DNA of 64,000 nucleotides. Source: Chryseobacterium soli (GTDB lineage Bacteria > Bacteroidota > Bacteroidia > Flavobacteriales > Weeksellaceae). Each line of letters opens with the position of its first letter. The stretch's first letter is position 1. Below, piece after piece: positions 9,499-18,925 of the stretch. The notes below the pieces were generated by a model. That model made no database searches. It saw nothing but the letters and a program-made list of their open reading frames with translations, and had not been told where the DNA came from. The DNA is taken from the NCBI RefSeq assembly GCF_000737705.1, contig NZ_JPRH01000001.1:496001-560000 (forward strand), written 5' to 3'. The position numbers were made by a program, and so were the translations under genes.

Positions 9499-9676
9499 TT
9501 ATTGTTATAAGATAGGGCTGCTATGCTGGCTTAAACCCGTTATTAACCTGAGTCATAGGTTGAACAGCGGAAGTGTTATTTTGCGTGTATATTCTGTGGA
9601 GGACGTATGCAGGTATATTCTACTCTAGTCTGTAAAAATAATTTATCTATAAAGTATTGAAAATCAAATCATATTA

Positions 9677-9988
9677 TTGATATTAAAAATAATTCTTATC
9701 TTTGCAACGTAAAATACATACAGGTTCTATCATTCTCTCAACCTTATTTAGTATTTAATAGATATTTAATAGAAGGTTTTCTCCCCTCTTCTCCATATTT
9801 GTATTAAATTTATACGAAACTAAAACTCCCATTGTGAAAAATTGGAAGCAAAGTTGATGTATCAGAATTAAAGAAAAAAGTAATATAATACAACTAAAAT
9901 TTTAGATAAAGATTATTAACTAATTTTTTAGTTTTTAAACAGGTTCGCCCATGGCGGAGCGTAACCGAGAATAAAAAAATAAATTAAC
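9677..9988 (+). promoter_or_regulatory. rnr: Promoter and long leader of rnr
   Basis: TTG (9677-9679), 17 bases, then TATCTTTG (9697-9704) fits the Bacteroidota promoter. It leaves a leader of about 280 bases before the rnr ATG, long for this genome. Near its end GGTTCGC (9942-9948) can pair with GCGTAACC (9959-9966). A seven-codon ORF encoding MAERNRE runs 9951-9974, just before rnr. Leader control is an inference. The stretch 9499-9676 shows nothing recognisable. Confidence 0.45.
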
Positions 9989-12142
9989 ATGCCAAAAAAA
10001 AGAAAATATATAAGTCAAAAGAACGATCATAAATTGATGGAGATCGGAAGACTGATCGTACGTTTTATGAACGAAAACTCGACGAAGATCTATAACTATA
10101 AACAAATTTCAGACGGGATAGAATATAAAAATCCCAGACAGCGTGAGCTTGTTGTTCAGGCATTACATAAACTTCAGGCTTCTGAAAAAATATCAGAAGT
10201 TGAAAAAGGGAAATATATTGTGAACTTAAAAGTTGAGGGAACACTAACCGGAGTGATCGATTTTAACCAATCAGGAAATGCTTATGTGAAAGTAGAAGGA
10301 ATCGCTGATGATATCTTTGTTCATTCCAAGAATGTGAAAGATGCATTGCAGGGTGATAAAGTTCTCATTGTAACGTACAATTTCAAAGGGAAAAAACTGG
10401 AAGGCTCCGTGGTGGAAGTATTGGAAAGAACAAGAACTGAATTTGTAGGAACTTTTCAGGTAGTACCTCATAAAGATTTCGGATTTGTTGTGTGTGATAA
10501 AAAATCTATTAATACAGATATTTTTATTCCAAAAACAAAATTTAACAATGCGGAAAACGGGAATAAAGTGGTCGTGAAAATGACAGGCTGGAAACCGGGA
10601 GATAAAAATCCTGAAGGAGAAATCACTCAGGTGTTAGGAGCTCCAGGAGAACATGAAACTGAAATCCACTCTATCCTTGCTGAGTATGGCCTTCCGTATG
10701 AATTTCCTGAGGAAGTGGAAAGAGATGCAGATAAGATCGACAGAAGAATTACGGACGAAGAGGTCGCAAAACGTAGAGACATGCGTGATATCTGTACCTT
10801 TACGATTGACCCGAAAGATGCAAAAGATTTTGATGATGCCTTATCCATCCAGAAATTAGAAAATGGAAATTGGGAAATCGGAGTGCACATTGCTGATGTT
10901 TCACATTATGTGGTTCCGGGAACAATGCTGGATGATGAAGCGTATGATAGAGCTACCTCAGTATATCTTGTGGACCGGGTTGTCCCAATGTTGCCGGAAG
11001 TACTTAGTAATGATGTATGTTCACTTCGTCCAAATGAAGATAAATTTACTTTTTCTGCTGTTTTTGAAATGAATGATAACGCTGAAGTGGAGAAACAATG
11101 GTTTGGAAGAACTGTGATTCACTCAGACAGAAGATTCTCTTATGAAGAAGCGCAGGAACGAATTGAAACAAAAGAGGGAGATCTTACAGAAGAAATTTTG
11201 ACGTTGGACAGACTGGCGAAAATTATGCGTCAGGAAAGGATCAACAACGGAGCGATTACTTTTGACAGAAGTGAAGTAAGATTCAATCTTAATGAAGATA
11301 ATCAGCCTATTGGAGTTTACTTTAAGGTAAGTAAAGATTCTAACCACCTGATTGAAGAATTCATGTTGCTGGCCAATAAAAAAGTGTCGGAATTTGTTTC
11401 TTTAGCAAAAAAAGGATCTCCTACTAACAATACCTTTATATATAGAGTTCACGACGATCCGGATCCGGCTAAATTGGAAGCTTTAAGAGATTTTGTATCT
11501 ACTTTCGGATATAAAATGGACCTGGCAAATACCAAAAAAGTCGCTGAATCTTTAAATAACCTTCTTCATGACGTAAAAGGGAAAGGCGAAGAAAATATGA
11601 TTGAAACGCTTGCTATGCGAAGTATGAGCAAAGCTGTCTATTCTACAGAACCGATTGGTCACTATGGACTTGGATTCGACTACTATTCTCACTTCACCTC
11701 TCCTATCCGTCGTTACCCGGATCTACTTGCTCACAGGTTGTTACAGCATTATCTGGACGGTGGGAAATCGCCTAACAGAGAAGAACTGGAAACCAAAGCT
11801 AAACACTGCAGTGCAAGAGAAAGGCTGGCAGCGGATGCAGAAAGAGATTCCATCAAATTTATGCAGGTAAAATTCATGGAAAAACACCTTGGAGAAACGT
11901 TTACAGGCGTAATTTCTGGAGTTGCTGAATTTGGTTTCTGGGTAGAAATCCCTGAAAACGGTGCGGAAGGATTAATCAAACTGAGAGATCTGGTAGATGA
12001 TTCTTATACGTATGAGAAAGCTACCCATGCCGTGTATGGTTCCAGAACAGGAAAGAAATACCAGTTAGGAGATCAGGTTCAGATCAAAGTGGTAAAAGCC
12101 AATTTAATTCAAAAGCAATTAGACTTTAAAATTGTTGATTAA
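9989..12142 (+). CDS. rnr: Ribonuclease R
   Basis: Processive 3'-5' exoribonuclease of the RNB family that degrades structured RNA. The 717 residues comprise an N-terminal winged-helix/basic part, two cold-shock-like domains (about 80-230), the RNB catalytic domain with DPKDAKDFDDAL near 270, and a C-terminal S1 domain starting near GETFTGVISG (about 630). The Asp cluster needed for metal binding is intact. The stop overlaps the start of the next gene by one base. Confidence 0.96.
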   Translation: MPKKRKYISQKNDHKLMEIGRLIVRFMNENSTKIYNYKQISDGIEYKNPRQRELVVQALHKLQASEKISEVEKGKYIVNLKVEGTLTGVIDFNQSGNAYVKVEGIADDIFVHSKNVKDALQGDKVLIVTYNFKGKKLEGSVVEVLERTRTEFVGTFQVVPHKDFGFVVCDKKSINTDIFIPKTKFNNAENGNKVVVKMTGWKPGDKNPEGEITQVLGAPGEHETEIHSILAEYGLPYEFPEEVERDADKIDRRITDEEVAKRRDMRDICTFTIDPKDAKDFDDALSIQKLENGNWEIGVHIADVSHYVVPGTMLDDEAYDRATSVYLVDRVVPMLPEVLSNDVCSLRPNEDKFTFSAVFEMNDNAEVEKQWFGRTVIHSDRRFSYEEAQERIETKEGDLTEEILTLDRLAKIMRQERINNGAITFDRSEVRFNLNEDNQPIGVYFKVSKDSNHLIEEFMLLANKKVSEFVSLAKKGSPTNNTFIYRVHDDPDPAKLEALRDFVSTFGYKMDLANTKKVAESLNNLLHDVKGKGEENMIETLAMRSMSKAVYSTEPIGHYGLGFDYYSHFTSPIRRYPDLLAHRLLQHYLDGGKSPNREELETKAKHCSARERLAADAERDSIKFMQVKFMEKHLGETFTGVISGVAEFGFWVEIPENGAEGLIKLRDLVDDSYTYEKATHAVYGSRTGKKYQLGDQVQIKVVKANLIQKQLDFKIVD

Positions 12143-12651
12143 TGACCAAAATTGATACTTATATTGTCATTAGTATTACTAATTTTATATTATTTTTTAC
12201 AGTAGTTTATAATACTGTTTTAAATTTCTTTTGGTTTGTAAGTATTATTATTTTACTTTGTGTTATTATTAATTTATTAATTAATAAAGGTTTTATTAAA
12301 ATAGGAAATTTAGGAAAGAAATATTTCTTTTTAGTTTTATTTCCTTTAATGATAAATATATTTTTTCTGATAAATTATCTTACCGGAACGAAACCTACCA
12401 AAGAAACTTATTGCTTTAGAGGTCAGGTTTCGTATGTGGGAGGTGCACATAGTCGTGAAGTAGGGAAAACAACTTATATATTTTTGAGTAATGATGCTTA
12501 TGCTTATGAATATAATATAAGAAGTTTTTTTACTGATTATAAAAGGATGCTTTTTAAAAACCAAGTTACCTATACATTTGAGAGAGGTATTTTTGGTTTT
12601 AAAGTCAGAAAAGATTATCAATTTTTTTTTAATGAAAATTGTTTATATTAA
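12142..12651 (+). CDS. Hypothetical membrane protein
   Basis: The function is not recognised. The 169-residue protein has two or three membrane segments in the first 80 residues, then a mostly polar C-terminal half with many Tyr, Phe and Lys. Its start overlaps the rnr stop by one base, and its stop abuts the next ATG, so it is translated as part of the rnr operon. Base and codon use is markedly more AT-rich than in rnr or the LysE gene (runs of TTA, ATT, TTT), which suggests a recent insertion or weak selection. Confidence 0.75.
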   Translation: MTKIDTYIVISITNFILFFTVVYNTVLNFFWFVSIIILLCVIINLLINKGFIKIGNLGKKYFFLVLFPLMINIFFLINYLTGTKPTKETYCFRGQVSYVGGAHSREVGKTTYIFLSNDAYAYEYNIRSFFTDYKRMLFKNQVTYTFERGIFGFKVRKDYQFFFNENCLY

Positions 12652-13338
12652 ATGTTTGAACTCGTACTTTCTGCTATTATTTTAGGCTTTATGTTAAGCT
12701 TGGTCTTTATAGGACCTATATTTTTCTTATTAATTGAAACGAGCTTCTCAAGAGGTCCTAAACATGCTTTAGCATTGGATGTGGGGGTTATTACCGCTGA
12801 TTTACTGTGCATCATGGCAGCCTATTATGCAAGTGCGGATCTGGTGAGTCTCATTGATAAACATCCTGGTTTTTACAGGATTACCTCTATCCTTATCTTT
12901 GTCTATGGAATTGTGATGATGGTTACGAAAACCAAAATGCATATGCCTGGTGAGGAAAAGATGATCGGACAGAATTATTTTAAAACTTTTATCAATGGTT
13001 TTTTCTTTAATATTTTAAATGTAGGAGTTATTCTTTTCTGGCTGGTTACGGTTATTTCTGTGAGAAATCAGTATCCGGGTACCGATAATTTTATTCTGTA
13101 TATTGGATTGGTAATATGTACCTATTTGGGAATTGATCTGTTAAAAATCTTCCTTGCCAAACAATTTCACTACAAGCTTACTCAGAAATTAGCCAATCAG
13201 ATTCGTAGAGTGGTTGGAGTTATCCTTATTATATTCAGTTTTTTTATCTTCCTGCAGAGTTTTAAAAAATTCAATCAGTTTGATAAAAAATTAGAAGAAG
13301 CCGAAAAGAAAGAAGTAAAATATCAAAAGACACATTAA
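12652..13338 (+). CDS. LysE/RhtB family translocator
   Basis: Inner-membrane exporter-like protein of 228 residues with about six hydrophobic segments. The first helix ends in the family-typical SLVFIGPIFFLLIE with a conserved Gly-Pro. The C-terminus is a charged tail of about 25 residues. The family exports amino acids or related small molecules, but the substrate here is unknown. It starts immediately after the preceding stop and is 7 bp before ldcA. Confidence 0.85.
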   Translation: MFELVLSAIILGFMLSLVFIGPIFFLLIETSFSRGPKHALALDVGVITADLLCIMAAYYASADLVSLIDKHPGFYRITSILIFVYGIVMMVTKTKMHMPGEEKMIGQNYFKTFINGFFFNILNVGVILFWLVTVISVRNQYPGTDNFILYIGLVICTYLGIDLLKIFLAKQFHYKLTQKLANQIRRVVGVILIIFSFFIFLQSFKKFNQFDKKLEEAEKKEVKYQKTH

Positions 13339-13345
13339 AGGCACA

Positions 13346-14284
13346 ATGAAAAAAAATACCTTTCCAAAATCCCTTAAAAAAGGTGATAAAATAGCAGTCA
13401 TCTCCCCTGCCGGTTCAGTAGAATCTTCCCAGCTGGAGAAAGGAATAGAAATGATCAAAGCCAGAGGTTTTGAACCTGTTTTGGGAAAACATCTATATTC
13501 TAAATTTTCCAACGGATACAATTATGCCGGGACTGAAGCGGAAAGGATACAGGATATAAACTGGGCTTTAAATGACAGTGAAATTGCTGCTGTCTGGGCT
13601 TCCAGGGGAGGTTACGGCTGTCAGCATCTGGTTCAGCATTTATCTCTTAAAGGCTTTACAAAAGACCCGAAATGGTATATCGGTTATTCTGATAATACTG
13701 TTATCCAAAGTTATTTATTAAAAAAAGGTTTTGCTTCCATTCATGGACAGACCATCAAAACATCCAGTTTTGGAGTGATAGAAGAAGGTTATGACGGTAT
13801 TTTTGATATTATAAAAGGGAAAGTCCCAACCTATAACCTACTACTCCACCAATTCAATAAAAAAGGCTCTGTTAAAGGCGAATTGGTAGGAGGAAATCTG
13901 GCATTGATTTACGCCCTTTTGGGAACTCAATATTCTTTTGATTTTAAGGAGAAAATTTTATTTATTGAAGACATCGGAGAAAATTTCTATGCTCTGGATC
14001 GAATGATCATGAGTTTAGAATTAGCCGGAGTTTTCCATAAAATTTCAGGATTGATTATCGGTGGAATGACCAATATGGGTGATGAAAAGGAGAATAAAGA
14101 ATACGGAGAAAGCTTCGATGAATTTGCCTATCAGCTGATTTCTGAAAGGATTTCCAGGTACATGTTCCCTACTGCATTTGGATTCCCCAACGGACATATT
14201 AAGGACAACAGACCTTTGATCATTGGAGGAATTATAAAGATGAAAGTCGGAACAAATGTTAAGATTGAGTTTCTAAAATCCTAG
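13346..14284 (+). CDS. ldcA: LD-carboxypeptidase (peptidase S66)
   Basis: Releases the terminal D-alanine from tetrapeptides during murein recycling. At 312 residues it is normal for S66. Family motifs include AVISPAG near 13-19, SRGGYGC (about 90), the nucleophile loop GYSDNT (about 115), GGNLALIYALLGT (about 190) and the acidic ILFIEDIGE (about 210). No signal peptide is seen, so it is cytoplasmic. Third gene after rnr in the same direction. Confidence 0.93.
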   Translation: MKKNTFPKSLKKGDKIAVISPAGSVESSQLEKGIEMIKARGFEPVLGKHLYSKFSNGYNYAGTEAERIQDINWALNDSEIAAVWASRGGYGCQHLVQHLSLKGFTKDPKWYIGYSDNTVIQSYLLKKGFASIHGQTIKTSSFGVIEEGYDGIFDIIKGKVPTYNLLLHQFNKKGSVKGELVGGNLALIYALLGTQYSFDFKEKILFIEDIGENFYALDRMIMSLELAGVFHKISGLIIGGMTNMGDEKENKEYGESFDEFAYQLISERISRYMFPTAFGFPNGHIKDNRPLIIGGIIKMKVGTNVKIEFLKS

Positions 14285-14305
14285 ATAATCTTTAATCAAG
14301 AATCA

Positions 14306-14677
14306 ATGGCTACTCATAATGATTTCGGGAAAAAAGCAGAAGATTTGGCGGTTGAATATTTGAAAAAAAACGGCTACAAAATTCTTGTCAGAAACTTTCG
14401 TTTTAAGAAAAACGAAATAGATATTATTGCTGAAAAAGATCATCTGATTGTCGTCGTGGAAGTAAAAGCCAGATCTACAGATTTTTTCATTCTTCCGCAG
14501 GAAGCTGTTACAAAAACTAAAATAAAATCAATCGTATCTGCGGCCAATTATTTTATGGAAGAGTTTAATAAAAATCAGGAAGTGAGATTTGATATTATGT
14601 CTGTTCTTGCCGACGAAAAAAGAAATTTAAATATAGAACATATTGAAAATGCCTTTGAAGCATTTGATGCAAACTAA
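14306..14677 (+). CDS. YraN/UPF0102 family nuclease-like protein
   Basis: A 123-residue protein with a restriction-endonuclease-like fold. The GKKAEDLAVEYL start, RNFRFKKNEIDIIA and VVVEVKAR motifs (D/E-x-K nuclease core at about 43-63) are typical. The cellular role of this family is unsettled. It follows ldcA after 21 bp and is probably the end of the rnr operon. Confidence 0.88.
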   Translation: MATHNDFGKKAEDLAVEYLKKNGYKILVRNFRFKKNEIDIIAEKDHLIVVVEVKARSTDFFILPQEAVTKTKIKSIVSAANYFMEEFNKNQEVRFDIMSVLADEKRNLNIEHIENAFEAFDAN

Positions 14678-14733
14678 AAGTACAAAGTACCTTGTTACTT
14701 TGTATGATGTACAATTATACATTTTATAATAAA

Positions 14734-15483
14734 ATGAAAACAATACTCATCACCGGAGCTACTTCCGGAATAGGAAAATCTACAGCAGAACTGCTTGCTA
14801 AACAAGGAAACAGAATCATCATTTGCGGAAGAAGATCTGAGGTTTTAGAATCTCTGAAAACTGAACTTTCTATTTTTACCGAAATATTTAGTTTAATATT
14901 TGATGTAAGGAATTTAGAAGAAGTTGAAACGGCGATCAACTCGCTTCCTGAAGAATGGAAAAGTATAGACATATTAATCAATAATGCCGGAAATGCCCAT
15001 GGTTTAGATCCGCTTTCTGCAGGAAAAACAGAAGACTGGGATTCTATGATCGACGGAAATGTAAAGGGACTTTTATATGTTTCCAAAATGATCATTCCCG
15101 GAATGAAAGAAAGAAACTCCGGACACATTGTTAATATCAGTTCTGTAGCGGCCAGACAAACCTACGCGAATGGAGTAGTGTACTGTGCTACTAAAAAAGC
15201 TGTAGATGTAATTTCAGAAGGAATGCGCCTGGAGCTTACAGAATTTGGAATCAAAGTTAGCAATATCCAACCCGGCGCGGTAGAAACAGATTTCTCTCTG
15301 GTAAGGTTCAAAGGGAATAATGATAAAGCTTCCGCAGTGTATGCAGGCTATGAAGCTTTAAAAGCAGAAGATATTGCGGATGCCATTGCATATTGCGTTA
15401 ATGCCCCTAAGCATGTCATGGTTTCAGATATGACAATTTATCCAAGTGCTCAGAGTGAGCCGAGAACAATTTACAGGAAGTAG
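14734..15483 (+). CDS. SDR family NAD(P)-dependent oxidoreductase (YdfG-like)
   Basis: Classical short-chain dehydrogenase of 249 residues. The cofactor motif TGATSGIG begins at about residue 6, followed by NNAGNA, the catalytic Ser in NISSVA, and the YxxxK of YCATK. The PGAVETDF segment and overall pattern resemble YdfG (3-hydroxy acid or serine dehydrogenase), but the substrate is unproven. The reading frame stays open upstream to a TTG at 14692. I chose the ATG at 14734 because it starts right at the first beta strand. Confidence 0.9.
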   Translation: MKTILITGATSGIGKSTAELLAKQGNRIIICGRRSEVLESLKTELSIFTEIFSLIFDVRNLEEVETAINSLPEEWKSIDILINNAGNAHGLDPLSAGKTEDWDSMIDGNVKGLLYVSKMIIPGMKERNSGHIVNISSVAARQTYANGVVYCATKKAVDVISEGMRLELTEFGIKVSNIQPGAVETDFSLVRFKGNNDKASAVYAGYEALKAEDIADAIAYCVNAPKHVMVSDMTIYPSAQSEPRTIYRK

Positions 15484-15567
15484 TATCGAAATAAAGCCAT
15501 AAATTTGCAGGAGATATCGGCGGTAGAGTAGGAGTGGTATACCGCGTCATTAAAATGTTGTATCAAA

Positions 15568-16248
15568 ATGAAAATTTTATATATTGAAACATCTTCAAAA
15601 AACTGTTCAGTAGCTATTTCTGATGATGAAAATCTGCTGTGTGTTTGCGAAGAAGTATCTGAAAATTACAAGCAGTCTGAAAGTCTTCATTCTTTTGTAG
15701 AATGGGCTTTGGAAGGCGCCGGAATTTCTATCAAGGAAATTGAGGCAGTATCTTTGGGAAGAGGACCTGGATCTTATACCGGATTAAGAATCGGTGCATC
15801 TTCTGCTAAAGGGTTCTGCTATGGGCTTAAGGTTCCATTAGTAGCGATCAATTCCATGGAGAGTATGATAGCGCCCTTTTTAGGACAGAACTACGACTAT
15901 ATAGTCCCGTTAATAGATGCAAGGAGAATGGAGGTGTATACGGCCGTTTATGACGGTGAAACTGGAGAAGAGGTTGTTCCGACTGAGGCTAAAGTTTTGG
16001 ACGAGCATTCTTTTGAAGAATTGAAAGATAAAAAAATCTTGTTCATAGGAGATGGAGCGGCTAAAACAAAAGAAATCATTCAGTTTCCCAATGCTGAATA
16101 CAATGAAAATATTTATCCTTCAGCACAATTCTTAATTAAAAATACCCTCCGGAAAATAGAGCAGAAAGACTTTGAAGATATTGCTTATTTCGAGCCTTTT
16201 TATTTAAAAGATTTCCATGGAGTAAAGAAAAAGAAAAGCGAAGATTAG
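15568..16248 (+). CDS. tsaB: tRNA threonylcarbamoyladenosine biosynthesis protein TsaB
   Basis: Partner that activates TsaD in making t6A37 of ANN-decoding tRNAs. It is 226 residues. The ASKHA-type N-terminus ILYIETSSKNCSVAI and the GRGPGSYTGLRIG signature (about 62-74) identify TsaB. The metal and nucleotide residues of TsaD are lacking, as expected. The stop codon lies in the loop of the terminator shared with the convergent porW gene. Confidence 0.95.
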   Translation: MKILYIETSSKNCSVAISDDENLLCVCEEVSENYKQSESLHSFVEWALEGAGISIKEIEAVSLGRGPGSYTGLRIGASSAKGFCYGLKVPLVAINSMESMIAPFLGQNYDYIVPLIDARRMEVYTAVYDGETGEEVVPTEAKVLDEHSFEELKDKKILFIGDGAAKTKEIIQFPNAEYNENIYPSAQFLIKNTLRKIEQKDFEDIAYFEPFYLKDFHGVKKKKSED

Positions 16249-16265
16249 ATCTTCGCTTTTTTATT
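16234..16265. terminator. Bidirectional terminator between tsaB and porW
   Basis: Perfect 12-bp stem AAAAGCGAAGAT (16234-16245) and complement (16249-16260); the 3-base loop is the TAG stop of tsaB. A-run before and T-run after serve both convergent genes. Confidence 0.85.
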
Positions 16266-18839
16266 TTATTGAGGCTTCATAGGAACTGATGAAGGTTTAT
16301 TGTCATTGGCCCTTTTCAGCTGCTGTTGCAGCTTATTGTTGAGCTTCTGCTGATTGGGACTCATAGGAGACTGTTGCGGCTGAATGTCAGTAGCAGAAGT
16401 TCCCGGGTTCTGCAGTATATTATTCTGATTATTAGGCTGGTTGGGCACTCCGGGATTCTGAGGAATACCATTTCCTTTGTTATCCGTAGGCTGAAAGCTC
16501 AGATCACTTTTCAGGTAATTCAGCATTTCTTTGGCTTTGACGCCTTCCGGTGTTTTGGCATAATTCAGTACAACCTGCTCCAGCTGTAAGATCATGACTT
16601 CTTTTCCGCTGGCTTTTCCTGCATTAAAGGCATTTAAAAGATATAATTTAGGAACAAGTGCATCTTTAGGATACTTTAGAAGGGTCTGATCAATAATATC
16701 CCGGCTTTCTCCAAACTTCTCAGATTCAAATAAAGCATATGCTTTTTTATATTCATTTTCTACATCTTCAGAAGATTTTACGAATGAATTGTTCTTCGGA
16801 TTTCTTGCAAACTCTGCATATGATGTATAAGGATAATCTTTTAATAAAATTTGTTTCGCACGGTCCGATGCCTGCGGAGTTTTCTCATAGTTCATAGAAA
16901 AAATCTCATACAACGCCTGCAGCATTACTTTTTCCTCAGGCTGTACATCTACCAGATCATACAGTGTTTTTGTAGCAAGGGGAGTATTGGTAAAATAGTT
17001 CTGATACATCACTCCTAGACCTAATGAAGCCGTATCTCTGTCTTTTTTCAGCTGGGAAAGCTTCGAAGCATCCGTAGGAATCTGCTCAATATAAAATGCA
17101 GGTTCAAAACGTCTTGGGTTAGGCGCTGAAGTTACTCCCAATGCCTCGTTCTTCATATCTTCAATAGAACTCATCTTTTTCGAAGAACGCCAGTTATCGG
17201 CAAGAGCTCTGTCGCCCCAGGTCTGCTTAAATGATGATGTTCCTTTGCTTACTGTACCGGTATTGTTGAAATAAAAACCTTTAGTTGTTACCCCAAAATC
17301 CTCGAAAGCATTCGTATTGTTGGCAAACATCGAATTGGCATTATAATCTCCCGTATCGAAGCCTTTGCTTCTTTCGGCACGTTTTCTTTCGATTTCATCC
17401 TTTTCTTCTTTAAGCTTCAGTTTTGCGATGTGTTTGGCAAAAAAATCATTCTTTTGGGCATCACTCATTTTAGCCAGAGAAAGAATACTGTCATTCTTTT
17501 TGATGAGATAATAATTTTTAGAAATCTTCTTGATGTTCCCGGACTGATCCTGTAAAAGAACTTTAGAAGGCTCATAAGTCATAACGGCAAGAGCAGAATC
17601 ATAATAGCTTCCCGCTCCGATATAGTCGTTTCTTTCCAGATAATCTTTTCCGATTTCATAATAGGCAAGACCACGAACCTGAGGATCAGAAACCTTTTCA
17701 AATAAAGACTTTCTGAAAAACTGCTGGGCTTCTTCTTTCTTCCCTGATTTATTGGCCATTAAGCCTAACGCATAATAGAATTCGTTTTTTCTGGAAGCAT
17801 AGGTTCCTTTTTTGCTTATTCCTTCAAGATAATTTTTAGCTCCGGCATAATCGCCCTTTCCGTTATAGGTTTTGGCGATGGCAATTTGAGATTTCACCTC
17901 AAACTCAAAATCGTTGGCGTATTTGTAGGCAGCCATAAAGCTTTCTCTGGCTTTCTCATTTTGTCCAAGGTTTTCAAAAACCTGTCCTTTCAGATAAGCG
18001 ATTCTGCTTTTAAGTTTTCTGTTAGAATTAAGCTCAAAAGCTCTGTCAAGTTCTTTCGCTGCTTCTTCCTTTTTACCGGCATCCAATAGAGATTCAGAAT
18101 AATAAATACTTAGCAGTTTTGCATAGTTTTTATTGATATCCTCACCTTCTAGCTTTGCAAACGCCTCATGAGCTTTATGATAGTCTTTAAGCTGATCATA
18201 GGCCAGACCTTGATAGATCCTCGCCAGTGGAAGCCTTTTATCATCTTTCATGTGAGTAAAAACATAATTCAGAGCATCCAATGCTTCAAGAGATTTATTC
18301 TGGTAAATTCTGGATTGTACGAGAATCATGTACGCTTCAAAGATCTGCTTATTTTTTTCTTCCCCGCCTTTAATAACAGAATATTTATTGATCGCTTTTA
18401 AAGCCTTAGCTTCGGCAATTTCTAAAGTGGTTGCCCCTTTGCCTTGATTGGCTTCGTCAGGCATTCCTGGTACTCCGTTGCCTTGATTTCCCGGCATTCC
18501 CGGAGGCATACCCGGGTTGGTTCTTCCCGATGAAGGTCCTCTGCTTACTTCCGCCATTTTCATTGAATTCTCTGCAAAGGCTGCAGACTGGCCCAGATCG
18601 CTTCCCAAAGGCTGATCTTCATAAGTAAGGATAGGAATATAAGGAGCATAAAAATTATCCTTATGTCCTTTATCTCGAGTCGTAAATTCACTGTTCAATG
18701 CGTCTTTTGCATTAAATAGGGTATTATAGTATGTGGAAAATCCTTTCATGAACTTTGATCGTTGTTCCGGCTTCTTGGGCTTCGTTGTACAGGAAACAAT
18801 GATACATGCTGCTAAAAGGAATAAAATATTCTTTTTCAT
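16266..18839 (-). CDS. porW: Type IX secretion system TPR lipoprotein PorW/SprE
   Basis: Lipoprotein needed for T9SS function and, in gliding species, motility. Residues 1-17 form a lipoprotein signal with Cys17 after VS. A Gly/Met/Pro/Asn-rich linker (about 100-130) is followed by many TPR-like helices and a Gln/Pro/Asn-rich tail. The 857-residue length and the opening region STYYNTLFNAKDAL match SprE/PorW. It anchors under the outer membrane and is thought to link to the PorLM/GldLM motor through PorN/GldN. It fits the T9SS-sorted enzyme encoded at 57.6 kb. Confidence 0.88.
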   Translation of the reverse strand: MKKNILFLLAACIIVSCTTKPKKPEQRSKFMKGFSTYYNTLFNAKDALNSEFTTRDKGHKDNFYAPYIPILTYEDQPLGSDLGQSAAFAENSMKMAEVSRGPSSGRTNPGMPPGMPGNQGNGVPGMPDEANQGKGATTLEIAEAKALKAINKYSVIKGGEEKNKQIFEAYMILVQSRIYQNKSLEALDALNYVFTHMKDDKRLPLARIYQGLAYDQLKDYHKAHEAFAKLEGEDINKNYAKLLSIYYSESLLDAGKKEEAAKELDRAFELNSNRKLKSRIAYLKGQVFENLGQNEKARESFMAAYKYANDFEFEVKSQIAIAKTYNGKGDYAGAKNYLEGISKKGTYASRKNEFYYALGLMANKSGKKEEAQQFFRKSLFEKVSDPQVRGLAYYEIGKDYLERNDYIGAGSYYDSALAVMTYEPSKVLLQDQSGNIKKISKNYYLIKKNDSILSLAKMSDAQKNDFFAKHIAKLKLKEEKDEIERKRAERSKGFDTGDYNANSMFANNTNAFEDFGVTTKGFYFNNTGTVSKGTSSFKQTWGDRALADNWRSSKKMSSIEDMKNEALGVTSAPNPRRFEPAFYIEQIPTDASKLSQLKKDRDTASLGLGVMYQNYFTNTPLATKTLYDLVDVQPEEKVMLQALYEIFSMNYEKTPQASDRAKQILLKDYPYTSYAEFARNPKNNSFVKSSEDVENEYKKAYALFESEKFGESRDIIDQTLLKYPKDALVPKLYLLNAFNAGKASGKEVMILQLEQVVLNYAKTPEGVKAKEMLNYLKSDLSFQPTDNKGNGIPQNPGVPNQPNNQNNILQNPGTSATDIQPQQSPMSPNQQKLNNKLQQQLKRANDNKPSSVPMKPQ

Positions 18840-18925
18840 TATTCAATATAACTCGCTAATATACTTTTTATTATAAAGCTGTTTGATGATTTTGTAAAAA
18901 TAATAAAATTTTATGTGGGAAAAAT

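Noticed and set aside
14692..14733. N-terminal extension of the SDR from TTG 14692
   Set aside because: It adds 14 residues before the first Rossmann strand and begins in spacer; the ATG at 14734 fits the family.
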